Origin: Deltaproteobacteria bacterium
Lineage (GTDB): Bacteria; Myxococcota; UBA727; VGSZ01
Assembly (NCBI GenBank): GCA_016177705.1
Contig: JACOUT010000013.1
Location: forward strand, 248,001 to 312,000
Direction: 5' to 3'
Length of the DNA: 64,000 nucleotides
Part shown: positions 21,412 through 30,408 of the stretch, piece by piece
Layout of the letters: every line of letters begins with the position of its first letter
Numbering within the stretch: position 1 is the stretch's first letter
The notes under the pieces: model-generated
Databases searched by the model: none
Told to the model about the DNA's origin: nothing
What the model saw: only the letters and a program-made list of their open reading frames with translations
Program-made: the position numbers and the translations under genes

Positions 21412-22602
21412 ATGAAGCTCGACAACGCGTACATCCCCTACGGCGCCTACTGGTCGACGCCGTTTTCCAAGTGGCAGGGTATGCTCGCCGAGGAGCACTC
21501 GCTCGCCCTCGCGGCGTCGTGCGGGCGCCGCTTCCTCGACTACAAGAAGCTCGCGCCGAGCAGCTTCGACGGCTTCGCGCTCGGCGTCACCGTGCCGCAG
21601 CGGCAGGGCTTCTATGGCGCTCCCTGGGTCGCGGCCATGATGGGGGCCGCGCACCTCGACGGCCCCACGGTGTCGCAGGCCTGCGCCACCTCGGTGGCGA
21701 CGCTGGCGCATGCCGCGCGCTCGGTCGAGCTCGGCGAGCGCCGCACCTTCCTCGCCGTCACCTGCGATCGGACCAGCAACGGCCCGCACGTGTATTACCC
21801 GAGCCGCTCGGGGCCGGGCGGGAAGGGCGCGGCCGAGGATCCCGTGCTCGACAACATGGGACACGATCCGCACGCGCGCGTCTCGATGACGCAGACGGCA
21901 GAGAATGTCGCGCGCGCCGCGGGCAGCACGCTCGCCGAGCAGCACGAGGTGACGCTGCTGCGCCACGCGCAGTACCAGCGCGCGCTCGAGGGCGATCGCG
22001 CGTTTCAGCGACGCTACCTGCTGCCCGTCGAGGGCAAGGCGGGCAAGAAGCCGTGGAGGCTCGAGATCGACGAGGGTGTCCACCCGGCGACCCGTGAGGG
22101 CCTGGCCGCGCTCAAGCCGGTGATCGAGGGCGGCACCGTCACCTACGGCTCGCAGACCCACCCGGCCGACGGCAACGCCGGCATCGTGGTGACGACGGGT
22201 GAGCGGGCGCGCGAGCTGTCGCGCGATGCCAAGATCGCGGTGCGGCTCGTATCCTTCGGCGCCGCGCGCGTCGCGGCGGGGTTCATGCCGCAGGCGCCGG
22301 TGCCGGCGGCGCGCCAGGCGCTCGAGCGCGCCGGCTTGTCGTTCGCGGAGCTGAAGGCCGTGAAGACCCACAACCCGTTCGCGGTCAACGACCTGTACTT
22401 CGCGAAGGAGACCGGCTTCGCGCTCGAGCGCATGAACCAGTTCGGCTGCTCGCTCGTGTACGGCCACCCGCAGGGGCCGACGGGCATGCGCGGCGTCATC
22501 GAGGTCGTCGAGGAGCTGGTGCTCGGCGGCGGCGGCTATGGGCTGTTCACGGGCTGTGCTGCGGGTGACACGGCGATGGCGGTGGTGCTGAAGGTCGGGT
22601 GA
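21412..22602 (+). CDS. Thiolase-family acyltransferase
   Basis: A 396-residue thiolase: the nucleophilic Cys lies in VSQACATSVATLAHAARSVE, the C-terminal catalytic region has THNPFAVNDLYFAKE and GCSLVYGHPQGPTGMRG (GHP motif), and a second Cys in LFTGCAAGDTAMAVVLKV replaces the usual CGGGG form. That last motif is atypical, closer to the SCP-x/acetyl-CoA acetyltransferase-like branch than to FadA. It is translationally close to the dehydrogenase/hydratase fusion. Together they could finish beta-oxidation of a CoA-linked side chain, including those produced by the 27-44 kb operon, but they may equally serve general fatty-acid use. Confidence 0.9.
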   Translation: MKLDNAYIPYGAYWSTPFSKWQGMLAEEHSLALAASCGRRFLDYKKLAPSSFDGFALGVTVPQRQGFYGAPWVAAMMGAAHLDGPTVSQACATSVATLAHAARSVELGERRTFLAVTCDRTSNGPHVYYPSRSGPGGKGAAEDPVLDNMGHDPHARVSMTQTAENVARAAGSTLAEQHEVTLLRHAQYQRALEGDRAFQRRYLLPVEGKAGKKPWRLEIDEGVHPATREGLAALKPVIEGGTVTYGSQTHPADGNAGIVVTTGERARELSRDAKIAVRLVSFGAARVAAGFMPQAPVPAARQALERAGLSFAELKAVKTHNPFAVNDLYFAKETGFALERMNQFGCSLVYGHPQGPTGMRGVIEVVEELVLGGGGYGLFTGCAAGDTAMAVVLKVG

Positions 22603-22633
22603 CCTCGCGCGCCGACGCTGCAGCGCGGTGATC

Positions 22634-24061
22634 TCACGGGAGCTGGCACGTCGTCATCGGACTGACGATCGCGGCCGGATCGACCAAGCAGGTCACACCG
22701 CGCAGCATGACGACGCCCACGCCGCCGCCGCCGCCGCCACCACCACCGCTCTCGAGGATGCCGCTGCCCCCGGCACCACCTGCTGGCAGGGACGCGCCGC
22801 CGGCACCGCCGGCGCCCGCGTCGGCAACGCCACCCGCCGCCGGCTGCGAGCTGCCGAGCGCGCCGTTTTGCCCGGGCGCGCCAGGATCGTCGAGGTCGAC
22901 GCCGGCACCGCCGCCGCCGCCGTTCGCGGTCACGGCGGCGCCGGCGGCGAGCTGCAAGCGAGCGGCCTCGAGCAGCACCATGCCCCCGCTGCCGCCGCCG
23001 CCGCCGCCCGTGTCGCCGAGCCTCCCTCCTTCGCCGCCGCCACCGGCGCTGCCGATGGTGCCGGCGACGACGGCCGTGCCTGCGACCGAGAGCTGCACCG
23101 CGCCACCACCGCCACCACCAGCACCGCCGCTCGATGGCCCGTTGCCGGCGCCACCGCGACCACCGGGGCAGCCTCCGCTTCGGGCCGCCGGCTGCTCCGC
23201 GCCGCCGACGCCGCCGAAGACCGTCGGGTCATCCCCGACGCCGCCATCGCCGCCTCTCCCGCCGAAGCCCCCGCCCCCGCCCCCGCCCGCGCCAGTGCTG
23301 TCGTCTTGGCCACCGCTCCCCGCCGACGCGCCGCAGGCGACCACGGCGCGCGCGCCAGGCCCGGGCGCGACGCGGACCGCCGACGCGTCGATGACACCGT
23401 CGATCTGCGCGTCACCGAAGACCACCACGACCAGCGACCGCGTGCCGGTGACGCGAAGTGTCGCGCCGGCCTGGACGACCGCGGCGGTCACCGCCAGCGC
23501 CAGGCCCCCGTCGGGCAGCTCTTGAAACGCGTCCGGCTGCACGCCGATGCACGACGCCGATTGGAAGGTCGGCGGCGTGGTGCTCGTGTCCAGCGTGGTC
23601 GAGCAGGACACCGAGAGCGTGCCGACGGGCGCGAGCGCCACGGGGTCGACGTCGAACGGTGCATAGGGGAACTGGATGACCTCGCCCTCGCCCTCGCCCT
23701 CGCCCTCGCCCTCGCCCTCGCCCTCACCTTCGCCCTCACCTTCGCCCTCACCTTCGCCCTCACCTTCGCCCTCACCTTCGCCCTCGCCTTCGCCCTCGCC
23801 CTCGCCCTCGCCTTCACCCTCGCCTTCACCCTCGCCTTCACCCTCGCCTTCACCCTCGCCCTCACCCTCGCCGGGCTCGGCGACGCAGGCGCCGTCGATG
23901 CAACGCGGCTCCCGCACCGTGCAGTCCTGATCGGAGTTGCAGATGGTTACCGCCGGGCCTGGAGGGCAGCCGACCGCTGCCATGAGCGCGGCCAGCGCAG
24001 CTGCGACCAGCAGTCCGCCACGTCGAGGTTGAGGCGCCGCAGCGTTCGTCTCAGGCACCAT
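22634..24061 (-). CDS. GE-repeat lipoprotein with Gly-rich C-terminal region
   Basis: A 475-residue exported protein. The signal peptide ends in lipobox AVGC. A Cys-rich cluster (CNSDQDC, PRCIDGAC) follows, then 32 Gly-Glu dipeptides encoded by an exact hexanucleotide repeat, then a beta-rich domain (APFDVDPVALAPVGTLSVSC, TRSLVVVVFGDAQIDG) and a long Gly-rich tail with GGGGGGG runs and the motif PGAPGQNGALG. GE linkers of this kind are common in exported proteins of Myxococcota and relatives. The GGAGG-type tail resembles the PE-PGRS/collagen-like low-complexity style of other secreted proteins. The ATG at 24061 overlaps the upstream lipoprotein gene by 11 bp. Function unknown. Confidence 0.8.
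   Translation of the reverse strand: MVPETNAAAPQPRRGGLLVAAALAALMAAVGCPPGPAVTICNSDQDCTVREPRCIDGACVAEPGEGEGEGEGEGEGEGEGEGEGEGEGEGEGEGEGEGEGEGEGEGEGEGEGEGEGEGEGEGEGEGEVIQFPYAPFDVDPVALAPVGTLSVSCSTTLDTSTTPPTFQSASCIGVQPDAFQELPDGGLALAVTAAVVQAGATLRVTGTRSLVVVVFGDAQIDGVIDASAVRVAPGPGARAVVACGASAGSGGQDDSTGAGGGGGGGFGGRGGDGGVGDDPTVFGGVGGAEQPAARSGGCPGGRGGAGNGPSSGGAGGGGGGAVQLSVAGTAVVAGTIGSAGGGGEGGRLGDTGGGGGGSGGMVLLEAARLQLAAGAAVTANGGGGGAGVDLDDPGAPGQNGALGSSQPAAGGVADAGAGGAGGASLPAGGAGGSGILESGGGGGGGGGVGVVMLRGVTCLVDPAAIVSPMTTCQLP
23681..23872 (-). repeat. (Gly-Glu)32 hexanucleotide repeat
   Basis: 192 bp of tandem 6-bp units (on the plus strand ccctcg, with ccttcg and ccttca variants) encode 32 consecutive Gly-Glu pairs. 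Slippage would add or remove whole dipeptides without a frameshift. Confidence 0.95.
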
Positions 24062-24734
24062 CACCGGATGGTAGCGCAACGCGGCTCGGCGAGGCGCGAA
24101 CCGGGGCCGAGACGCCCGCGACCGCGGGCTCCTCGAGGCGTTTCGGCAAGCCCAGGCGCGCGCGCAGCGCGCGGTCGTAGGTGAGGAACGCCGTCTCACG
24201 CTCGCGCTGCGCATCGATGGCCGCGCGCAGGCCGACACCGAGCGCGACGCCCCCGCCCGCGAGCACGAGCAGCCCCGCCGTCGAGGCGGCGAGCGCGCCG
24301 ATGATGGTGGTGTCGCTCGGCTGGCCGGGCAGATCGGCGATGGCGAGCAGCGGCAGCGCGAGCGGCGAGAACGCACCCACCGCCATCGCCGTGGTGCCTG
24401 CCGTGGTCCACCAGAAGGCGACGTCCTGCTGTTCCTGCGTTCGCTGCGCGGCGAGCGCGGTCGGCGAGGTCGGCTCGACGGCGGGCAAGAGGTCGATCGG
24501 GTGCTCGATGCGCGTGCCGTCCTCGATGATGAGGAAGGACACCGGCTCGGACCAGGTGCTCGGGTAGCTCACCGATCGCATGGCCGTGGGCGCGTGGTCG
24601 ACGTAGTAGTCGCGCCGCTCGGCCTCGGGCGCGGACTTGGGCGGCGCGGCTTCGAGCACCACGTGGGAAGGCGATACACACGAAGGGAGCACGCCGATCG
24701 CGAGCGCGACGGCGAGGAGGGCGTTGGATCGCAT
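24051..24734 (-). CDS. Hypothetical lipoprotein
   Basis: A 227-residue protein with lipobox LPSC after a short hydrophobic signal (ALLAVALAIGVLPSC). The mature part has ERRDYYVDHAPTAMRSVSYPSTW and VSFLIIEDGTRIEHPIDLL, then two hydrophobic stretches (TAGTTAMAVGAFSPLALPLLAIADLPG and ASTAGLLVLAGGGVALGVG, reported as positions about 113-140 and 150-170) that may be membrane segments, and ends in a charged tail. I recognise no family. It shares orientation with its neighbours and overlaps the GE-repeat gene by 11 bp, suggesting co-transcription. Function unknown. Confidence 0.7.
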   Translation of the reverse strand: MRSNALLAVALAIGVLPSCVSPSHVVLEAAPPKSAPEAERRDYYVDHAPTAMRSVSYPSTWSEPVSFLIIEDGTRIEHPIDLLPAVEPTSPTALAAQRTQEQQDVAFWWTTAGTTAMAVGAFSPLALPLLAIADLPGQPSDTTIIGALAASTAGLLVLAGGGVALGVGLRAAIDAQRERETAFLTYDRALRARLGLPKRLEEPAVAGVSAPVRASPSRVALPSGDGA

Positions 24735-24820
24735 CGGGACTCCGCAGAGGGTGCTGCGGGACGACGAGCCGGCGCCCGGTATTCACCGGTCCCACGCCGA
24801 CGACGCTGATCCGCGTCCGC

Positions 24821-26461
24821 TCAGCCGCCGATGGGCAGGCAGACGCCGTCGTCGAGGCACAACGAGCCGGGGCAGCAGTCCGCGTCGGTGCGGCACGCAC
24901 CGCACGTGCCCGTGCTCTGGCCTGGATCGATCAGGCAGGCCTGGTTGCCGCAGGTGTTGACGCAGCGATCGCTGCACCCGCCCGGCGGGCCAGCGTCGAC
25001 CGGCGGCGGTCCGGCGTCGTCGAGCGGCACGCCCGCGTCCGGCTCGGGCGGTTGCTCGATGGGACAGCCGAAGACGATGGTCAGGTCGGTGACCACGCCG
25101 CTTTGCAGCGCGATGCAGGCGTTGCCGGCGAAGCGCAAGCGCTCTCCTTGCGGGAAGTAGTCCCAGCCGGTCTGGCCGCTCGGGTCGCGCGGCACCGGTT
25201 GACCGTTGAAGTAGATGGTGAGCGCGTCGGGGTCGTCACCCGCGCCGGCGACGACGTAGTCGCACGACAACACGCTGCCGAGGATGTCAGCGAGCGCCGC
25301 CTGCAGCGAGGCCGCGTCGTCCGCCTGGTAGTAGGCCTGCCCGCCCGCGCGGGGCCGACCGCCGGCGTTGGCCATCGCCGTCAGCTCGTCGGGGTCAACG
25401 CCGTCGCCAAAGCCGATCACGAAGGTGGCCACGCTCGGCGTCTGCGCGAACAATTGCGCGACCACGGGGATCGGGTCGCCGCAGGTGGACTGACCGTCGG
25501 TGATGAGCAGCACGTAGTTGCCGCGCGCGGCGTCTTGCAGCGACGCGTGGCCGACCAGGATCTGCAGGTTCTCCGCGGTGGGTGTGCCGAAGCGGCAGGT
25601 GTCGGCGCCGTCGAGGAAGGTGGAGATGGCGCCTTCGTTGCCGGGACCGACGTCGATGGCGACGTAACCCGTGCCGCAGTCCTGGCCCTCGCTGCACGAT
25701 TGGTTGGTGCCGGGATAGGGGTTCAAGCCGAAGCGGATCTGGCCCTGGTACGTCGTCACCACGGTGTCGACCGCGTCGCGCGCGACGTCCCACTTGCTGC
25801 CGTCGGGGCCGAGGTCGTCGTTCATCGAGCCCGAGCGGTCGATGGTGATCATCAGGTTGGCGGGCACGTTCTCGGCCGCGAATGCCTCGCCCTGGCACTC
25901 CTCGGGGATGCACACCACGCCGACGCAGCGCTCGCCGGCGATGCACTGGCTGTCGTCCTCGCAGATGGTGGCGGTGGTGCTCGGCAGACACAGGCCGTCG
26001 GGGCCGCAGTACGACGCCGCGCCGCAGTCGGCGTTGCTGGTGCAGCCGACGTCGGTGGTGCAGGTGTCGGTGGAGGGGTCGCAGGTGAGCGGCAGCGTGC
26101 ACTCCTGCGTGGTCGTGCAGCCGTCGCCCTCGCTGCCCTGCGCGAAGCAGGTGCCGTCGCGGCACTCCTCGGGGCTCAAGCAGTTCGCGTCGACGTCGCA
26201 CGGGCCACCGCTTTCGTTGTCGGCGCACGCGCCGTCGGCGTCGCAGTAGGCGCCGGTGCCACAGTCCGCGTGCACGGTGCACTCGGTGCCGTCCTCGCAC
26301 GTGCCGCTCGCCAGGTCGCAGACCAGGGTGCCGTCGCACTCTTGCGCGGTGGCGCACTCGGCGCCTTCGGGCTTGGCTGCGACGGACGCGCAGTCGCAGC
26401 GCGCGAGCAGTGCGATGAGCGCGATCGGCAGCGCGGCGAGGAGGGAGAGGTGGCGCTTCAT
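24821..26461 (-). CDS. Secreted vWFA-domain protein with Cys-rich repeats
   Basis: A 546-residue exported protein from the ATG at 26461 (MKRHLSLLAALPIAL signal). It has an N-terminal tandem of Cys-pattern repeats like C-x5-C-x4-LVC...CTVHADCGTGAYC (about five units, disulphide-rich Stig1/DUF-type modules), then a von Willebrand factor A domain with MIDAS motif DRSGSMND, VARDAVDTVVTTY and LLITDGQSTCGDP, and a C-terminal Cys-rich CVNTCGNQACL/CCPGSLCLDDGVC module. The lipobox is imperfect (LLARC). Such proteins are usual in Myxococcota and are thought to mediate surface or matrix contacts. It is first of three same-strand secreted-protein genes down to 22634. Confidence 0.85.
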   Translation of the reverse strand: MKRHLSLLAALPIALIALLARCDCASVAAKPEGAECATAQECDGTLVCDLASGTCEDGTECTVHADCGTGAYCDADGACADNESGGPCDVDANCLSPEECRDGTCFAQGSEGDGCTTTQECTLPLTCDPSTDTCTTDVGCTSNADCGAASYCGPDGLCLPSTTATICEDDSQCIAGERCVGVVCIPEECQGEAFAAENVPANLMITIDRSGSMNDDLGPDGSKWDVARDAVDTVVTTYQGQIRFGLNPYPGTNQSCSEGQDCGTGYVAIDVGPGNEGAISTFLDGADTCRFGTPTAENLQILVGHASLQDAARGNYVLLITDGQSTCGDPIPVVAQLFAQTPSVATFVIGFGDGVDPDELTAMANAGGRPRAGGQAYYQADDAASLQAALADILGSVLSCDYVVAGAGDDPDALTIYFNGQPVPRDPSGQTGWDYFPQGERLRFAGNACIALQSGVVTDLTIVFGCPIEQPPEPDAGVPLDDAGPPPVDAGPPGGCSDRCVNTCGNQACLIDPGQSTGTCGACRTDADCCPGSLCLDDGVCLPIGG

Positions 26462-26555
26462 CCCTCGATTGTGGCGCGCGCAAGCGCCGAGCGCGAACAA
26501 GCGAGCCGCGGGACACCGCCAGTGTCCGGGTGGTACAGGGTGGGACAACCGTCCC

Positions 26556-27488
26556 ATGCCCGAGCTGCCCGACCTCACCGTCTACCTCGAGCACCTCGAC
26601 GCGCTCCTGACCGGGGGCCGCCTGCTCGGGGTGCGGCTCGCCTCGCCCTTCGTGCTGCGCAGCGTCGATCCGCCGCTCGCGGCATGCGCCGGCAAGCGCG
26701 TGCTCGGCTTCTCGCGGCTCGGCAAGCGGCTCGTGTTCTCGCTCGAGGACGAGCTGTTTCTGGTGCTGCACCTGATGATCGCGGGGCGCCTGCGGTGGGC
26801 CGGTGCCCCGGGCGCGAAGATCCCGGGCAAGGTCGGCGTCTGTGCCTTCGATGTCGAGCGAGCCGATGGCACGGCCGGCACGCTCGTGCTCACCGAAGCG
26901 AGTCCGAAGAAGCGCGCCTCGCTGCACGTGGTGAAGGGGCGCGCGGCGCTCGCCGACCACGACCCCGGTGGTCTCGAGCCGCACGCGACCGACGCGATCG
27001 CGTTTCGCGCGGCGCTCACGGCCGAGCGACACACGCTCAAGCGCGCGCTCACTGACCCGCGCACCGTCGCCGGCATCGGCAATACCTACTCCGACGAGAT
27101 CCTGCACCGCGCGCGCCTCTCGCCGGTGGCGATGACCACCAGCCTCGACGACGACGAGCACGGGCGCCTGTACCAGGCCACGCGCGCTGTGCTCGCCGAG
27201 TGGACCGCGCGGCTGCGCGACAAGGCCAGCGGCCAGGAGCTGCCCGAGAAGGTCACGGCCTTTCACGACGAGATGGCGGTGCATGGCCGCGCGGGCAAGC
27301 CCTGCCCGGTGTGCGGCAGCCCCGTGCAGAAGATCGCGCATGCGAGCAACGAGACCAATTACTGCGCGACCTGCCAGACCGGCGGGCGCCTGCTCGCCGA
27401 TCGGGCGCTGTCGCGGCTGCTCAAGGAAGACTGGCCGCGCACCGTCGAGGAGCTCGAGGCGCTCAAGCGCTCCCATCGCGGCCGTTGA
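26556..27488 (+). CDS. Fpg/Nei-family DNA glycosylase
   Basis: A 310-residue base-excision repair enzyme of the formamidopyrimidine/endonuclease VIII family. The catalytic N-terminal Pro2 and Glu3 are present in MPELPDL (the usual Glu at position 6 is Asp). Other family marks: RLGKRLVFSLEDELFLVLHLMIAGRL (positions about 47-72), the H2TH region TVAGIGNTYSDEIL, and the zinc finger CPVCG...NYCATCQTGG with the DNA-contacting tail. It starts 93 bp past the divergent vWFA gene and converges on the Mo-hydroxylase large subunit gene 35 bp later. Assignment to Fpg versus Nei cannot be settled by eye. Confidence 0.93.
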   Translation: MPELPDLTVYLEHLDALLTGGRLLGVRLASPFVLRSVDPPLAACAGKRVLGFSRLGKRLVFSLEDELFLVLHLMIAGRLRWAGAPGAKIPGKVGVCAFDVERADGTAGTLVLTEASPKKRASLHVVKGRAALADHDPGGLEPHATDAIAFRAALTAERHTLKRALTDPRTVAGIGNTYSDEILHRARLSPVAMTTSLDDDEHGRLYQATRAVLAEWTARLRDKASGQELPEKVTAFHDEMAVHGRAGKPCPVCGSPVQKIAHASNETNYCATCQTGGRLLADRALSRLLKEDWPRTVEELEALKRSHRGR

Positions 27489-27523
27489 GCCCCTGGCCGC
27501 GGCGTTCGCGTCCCGCGGTCCGG

Positions 27524-29926
27524 CTATCGGTCGATGCGCCCTTTGGCGTCGATGGCGACGCTCACCCGCTCCGGCGTCATCGGCAGCTCCTTGAGCCTCA
27601 CACCGACCGCGTCGAAGATCGCGTTGCCGATCGCAGGCGCCGTGGGCACGAGCCCCGGCTCGCCCACGCCCTTCGACCCGAACGGCCCGTTCGGATCCTC
27701 GGTCTCGACGAAGACGAGGTCGATGGGGAAGCGCATCTCGCTCGCGGTGGGGATCTTGTAGTCGGTGAAGCCCGCGTTGAGCACGCGGCCCTGATCGCTC
27801 TTGATCTCCTCGTAGAGCGCGTAGCCCAAGCCCTGCGCGATGCCGCCGTACACCTGGCCCTTGAGCGCCTGCGGGCTCAACACGTGCCCTACGTCGAGCG
27901 CGTTGATCATGCGCAGCACCTCGACCTCGCCGGTGGCCTCGTCGACCGCCACCTCGACGCCCTGCGCGCCCCAGGTGTAGGCGGCCGACATGTTGCCGAT
28001 GCCCTTCTCCCAGTCGGGCAGCTCGCTCGGCGGCTCGTAGAAGTACTCGGCAGAGAGCATGGTGCCCGCCTGGCGAAAGTGCACCGCGCGCAGCACCTTG
28101 GCGAGGTCCACCTTGGCCCACGCCTCGTCGGGCAGGCCGCGCTTGGTCACGAGCGCGTGCTTCAGCTCGTAGTCCTCGGGCTTGCCGGGCGCGCCCACGA
28201 TCTTCGCAGCCTCGTCCTTGCTCTTCCCCTTCGCCGAGGCCTTGCCGGCGATCTCCTCGAAGACGCCGGGGCAGAGCGCGAACAGCTTGTCGCGCAAGAG
28301 CTTGGTGGCGCGGATAGCCGCGTTGCACGCCATGAAGGCGCCGCGGCTGGCGTGCGTACCAACGTCCCACGGGCACGCCGCGGTGTCGGTTTGGTTGAGG
28401 TGCACCTGCTCCGGCATGATGCCGAGCGACTCGGCCACCGCCACGGTCAACGACGACACCAACCCCTGCCCCATCTCAACGCCGCCGTACGCGACGTGCG
28501 CATGGCCGAAGTCGTCGAGGCGAATGGCGATGCCGCTGCCGTCGGAGCGGTAGATGCGCCCCGAGCCCCCGACGTGCACCAGCGACGCCACGCCCACGCC
28601 GAGCGCGCGCCCGCGCGCGTCCTTGCGACCCTGGCCCTGCTTCTCCGTCCAGTGCAGCCCCTGACCCACGGCCTTGAGGCAGTCGTCGAGGCCACACGTG
28701 GCGATGCGGAATTTCATGGGCGACTCGTCGCCCGGCTGGTTCGCGTTCTTGCGACGCAGCTCGAGCGGGTCGATGCCGGCCTCGCGCGCCAGCTCGTCGA
28801 GGTTCGACTCGATGGGGAAGGTCACCTCGGGGTTGCCGTAGCCGCGCATGGCCTGGCAGTAGGTGTTGTTGGTGTAGACGATCTTGGCGTCGAAGCTGAC
28901 CGCCGGCACCCGGTAGAGCGAGGTCACCGGCAGCATCATCACCGAGGGGTAGGTGGCGCCCCACGACGTGTAGGCGCCGTTATCCTGCAATACTTCCACG
29001 ATACGGAAAGTGAGCAAGCCGTTGGCGTCGCAGCCCTGCACCACGCGCGTCTCGGCCGACTGCCGCGGCGACAAGTAGGCGAACTCCTCTTCGCGGTCAT
29101 AGAGGATCTTCACCGGCAGACCGGTCTTGTGCGCGAGCAGGATGGCGATGTGCTCGTAGCAGTGGGTGTCGAGGCCGGTGCCAAAGCCGCCGCCGAGCGC
29201 GGGCACCACCACGCGCGCGCCGCAGCCCTCGAGCCCCATGGCCTCGAGCGCCTTGGTGAAGTCGCGCTGCGCCAGGAACGGAATCTGCGTCTTGGCGTAG
29301 ATGGTCAGGTTGCCGTGGCCGTCGAACTCCGCGATGCAGCCCGCCGTCCCCATGCAGCTCTGCTGGATGCGCGGCGTGGTGTAGTAGCCCTCGACGACGT
29401 GGCGCGAGGCGCGCTTCATGGCCTCGAGGTCGCCGGTGTGGTGGCCGTATTTGAGGTCGACCAGGTTGCTGGTGCGCGGCCGTCCGCGCGCGTCCACCTC
29501 GTGCACAAGGGGCGCGCCGGGGCGGAGCGCATCATGCGGGGAGAACACGCCAGGCAGGGGCTCGTACTCGACGTCGATCAGCTCGACCGCCTCGCGCGCA
29601 ATGTCGGGGTCGATGGCGGCGACCGCCGCCACCTCGTCTCTGAACTGGCGCACCTTGTCGCGCTTGAGCGCGAAATTGTCGGCGAGGAAACCGACGCGCA
29701 CCTCGGGGGTGTCGTAGGCGGTGATGACCGCGCGCACGCCCGGCAGGCGCTTGGCCCTCGATGTGTCGATGTGCTTGATGCGCGCATGCGCATGCTCGCT
29801 GAACTTGATCTTGCCGTGCAGCATGCCCGGCCGCACCAGATCGTGGATGTAGGGGGTGCGCCCGGCGACCTTGTCGCCCGCGTCGGGGCGGACGCGCTCC
29901 TTGCCCACGAAGGAGTAGTCGCTCAT
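27524..29926 (-). CDS. Xanthine dehydrogenase-family molybdenum-binding subunit
   Basis: An 800-residue large subunit of a molybdenum hydroxylase (xanthine dehydrogenase/aldehyde oxidase/4-hydroxybenzoyl-CoA reductase family). Seen: N-terminal VRPDAGDKVAGRTPYIHDL, ARIKHIDTSRAKRLPGV, molybdopterin loop VPALGGGFGTGLDTHCYEH, QAMRGYGNPEVTFPIE, GGVEMGQGL, and the C-terminal catalytic Glu loop GSKGVGEPGLVPTAPAIGNAI. The ring or heterocycle substrate is not readable from sequence. It overlaps the [2Fe-2S] subunit gene by 4 bp and ends the operon. In the pathway I propose it hydroxylates C2 of the indole ring. Confidence 0.93.
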   Translation of the reverse strand: MSDYSFVGKERVRPDAGDKVAGRTPYIHDLVRPGMLHGKIKFSEHAHARIKHIDTSRAKRLPGVRAVITAYDTPEVRVGFLADNFALKRDKVRQFRDEVAAVAAIDPDIAREAVELIDVEYEPLPGVFSPHDALRPGAPLVHEVDARGRPRTSNLVDLKYGHHTGDLEAMKRASRHVVEGYYTTPRIQQSCMGTAGCIAEFDGHGNLTIYAKTQIPFLAQRDFTKALEAMGLEGCGARVVVPALGGGFGTGLDTHCYEHIAILLAHKTGLPVKILYDREEEFAYLSPRQSAETRVVQGCDANGLLTFRIVEVLQDNGAYTSWGATYPSVMMLPVTSLYRVPAVSFDAKIVYTNNTYCQAMRGYGNPEVTFPIESNLDELAREAGIDPLELRRKNANQPGDESPMKFRIATCGLDDCLKAVGQGLHWTEKQGQGRKDARGRALGVGVASLVHVGGSGRIYRSDGSGIAIRLDDFGHAHVAYGGVEMGQGLVSSLTVAVAESLGIMPEQVHLNQTDTAACPWDVGTHASRGAFMACNAAIRATKLLRDKLFALCPGVFEEIAGKASAKGKSKDEAAKIVGAPGKPEDYELKHALVTKRGLPDEAWAKVDLAKVLRAVHFRQAGTMLSAEYFYEPPSELPDWEKGIGNMSAAYTWGAQGVEVAVDEATGEVEVLRMINALDVGHVLSPQALKGQVYGGIAQGLGYALYEEIKSDQGRVLNAGFTDYKIPTASEMRFPIDLVFVETEDPNGPFGSKGVGEPGLVPTAPAIGNAIFDAVGVRLKELPMTPERVSVAIDAKGRIDR

Positions 29927-30408
29927 GACCGCTCCTTGGTCGCCAGCTCGCCCGCCGCCTGCTTGACCGCGTCGATGATCTGGACGTAGCCGGTGCAGCG
30001 GCACAGATTGCCGACCAGGCCCGCGCGGATCTCGTCGTCGGTGGGCGCGGGGTTCTCGGCCAACAGCGCGGTGGTCGCCATCACCATGCCCGGCGTGCAG
30101 AAGCCGCACTGCACACCGCCCTTGTCGATGAAGGCGCGCTGCACCGCAGACGGGTCACCGTTGTCCTGTCGCAGGCCTTCGACGGTGACGACGCGCTTGC
30201 CCTCGGCCTCGAGCGCGGGGAACAAGCAGGAGGCGACCGCGCGACCGTCGATGAGCACGGTGCAGGCGCCGCACTCGCCCTCGCTGCAGCCCTCCTTGGT
30301 GCCGGTGGCGCCGAGGGTGTCGCGCAAGACGTCGAGCAGGCGTGCCTGCGGCTGCACGAAGGCCTCGACCGCGGCGCCGTTGAGCGTGAAGCGAAGCTCA
30401 GCCCTCAT
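29923..30408 (-). CDS. Mo-hydroxylase [2Fe-2S] subunit
   Basis: A 161-residue small subunit with both iron-sulphur sites of the xanthine dehydrogenase family: plant-ferredoxin type cluster EGCSEGECGACTVL plus a further Cys in VASC, and the second cluster GGVQCGFCTPGMV with GNLCRCTGY. It passes electrons from the molybdenum centre to the FAD subunit. It overlaps both partner subunit genes (4 bp with the large subunit, 11 bp with the FAD subunit). A strong ribosome site AGGAGATCC precedes its ATG. Confidence 0.95.
   Translation of the reverse strand: MRAELRFTLNGAAVEAFVQPQARLLDVLRDTLGATGTKEGCSEGECGACTVLIDGRAVASCLFPALEAEGKRVVTVEGLRQDNGDPSAVQRAFIDKGGVQCGFCTPGMVMATTALLAENPAPTDDEIRAGLVGNLCRCTGYVQIIDAVKQAAGELATKERS

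Noticed and set aside
23681..23872. Possible CRISPR or tandem array in the C/T-rich repeat
   Set aside because: The units are 6 bp with no spacers and translate as Gly-Glu in the gene's frame.
25395..28376. A 993-codon minus-strand frame
   Set aside because: It runs through the vWFA gene, the DNA glycosylase and the hydroxylase gene in the wrong frame, with repeated Arg-rich blocks and no domain; shadow.
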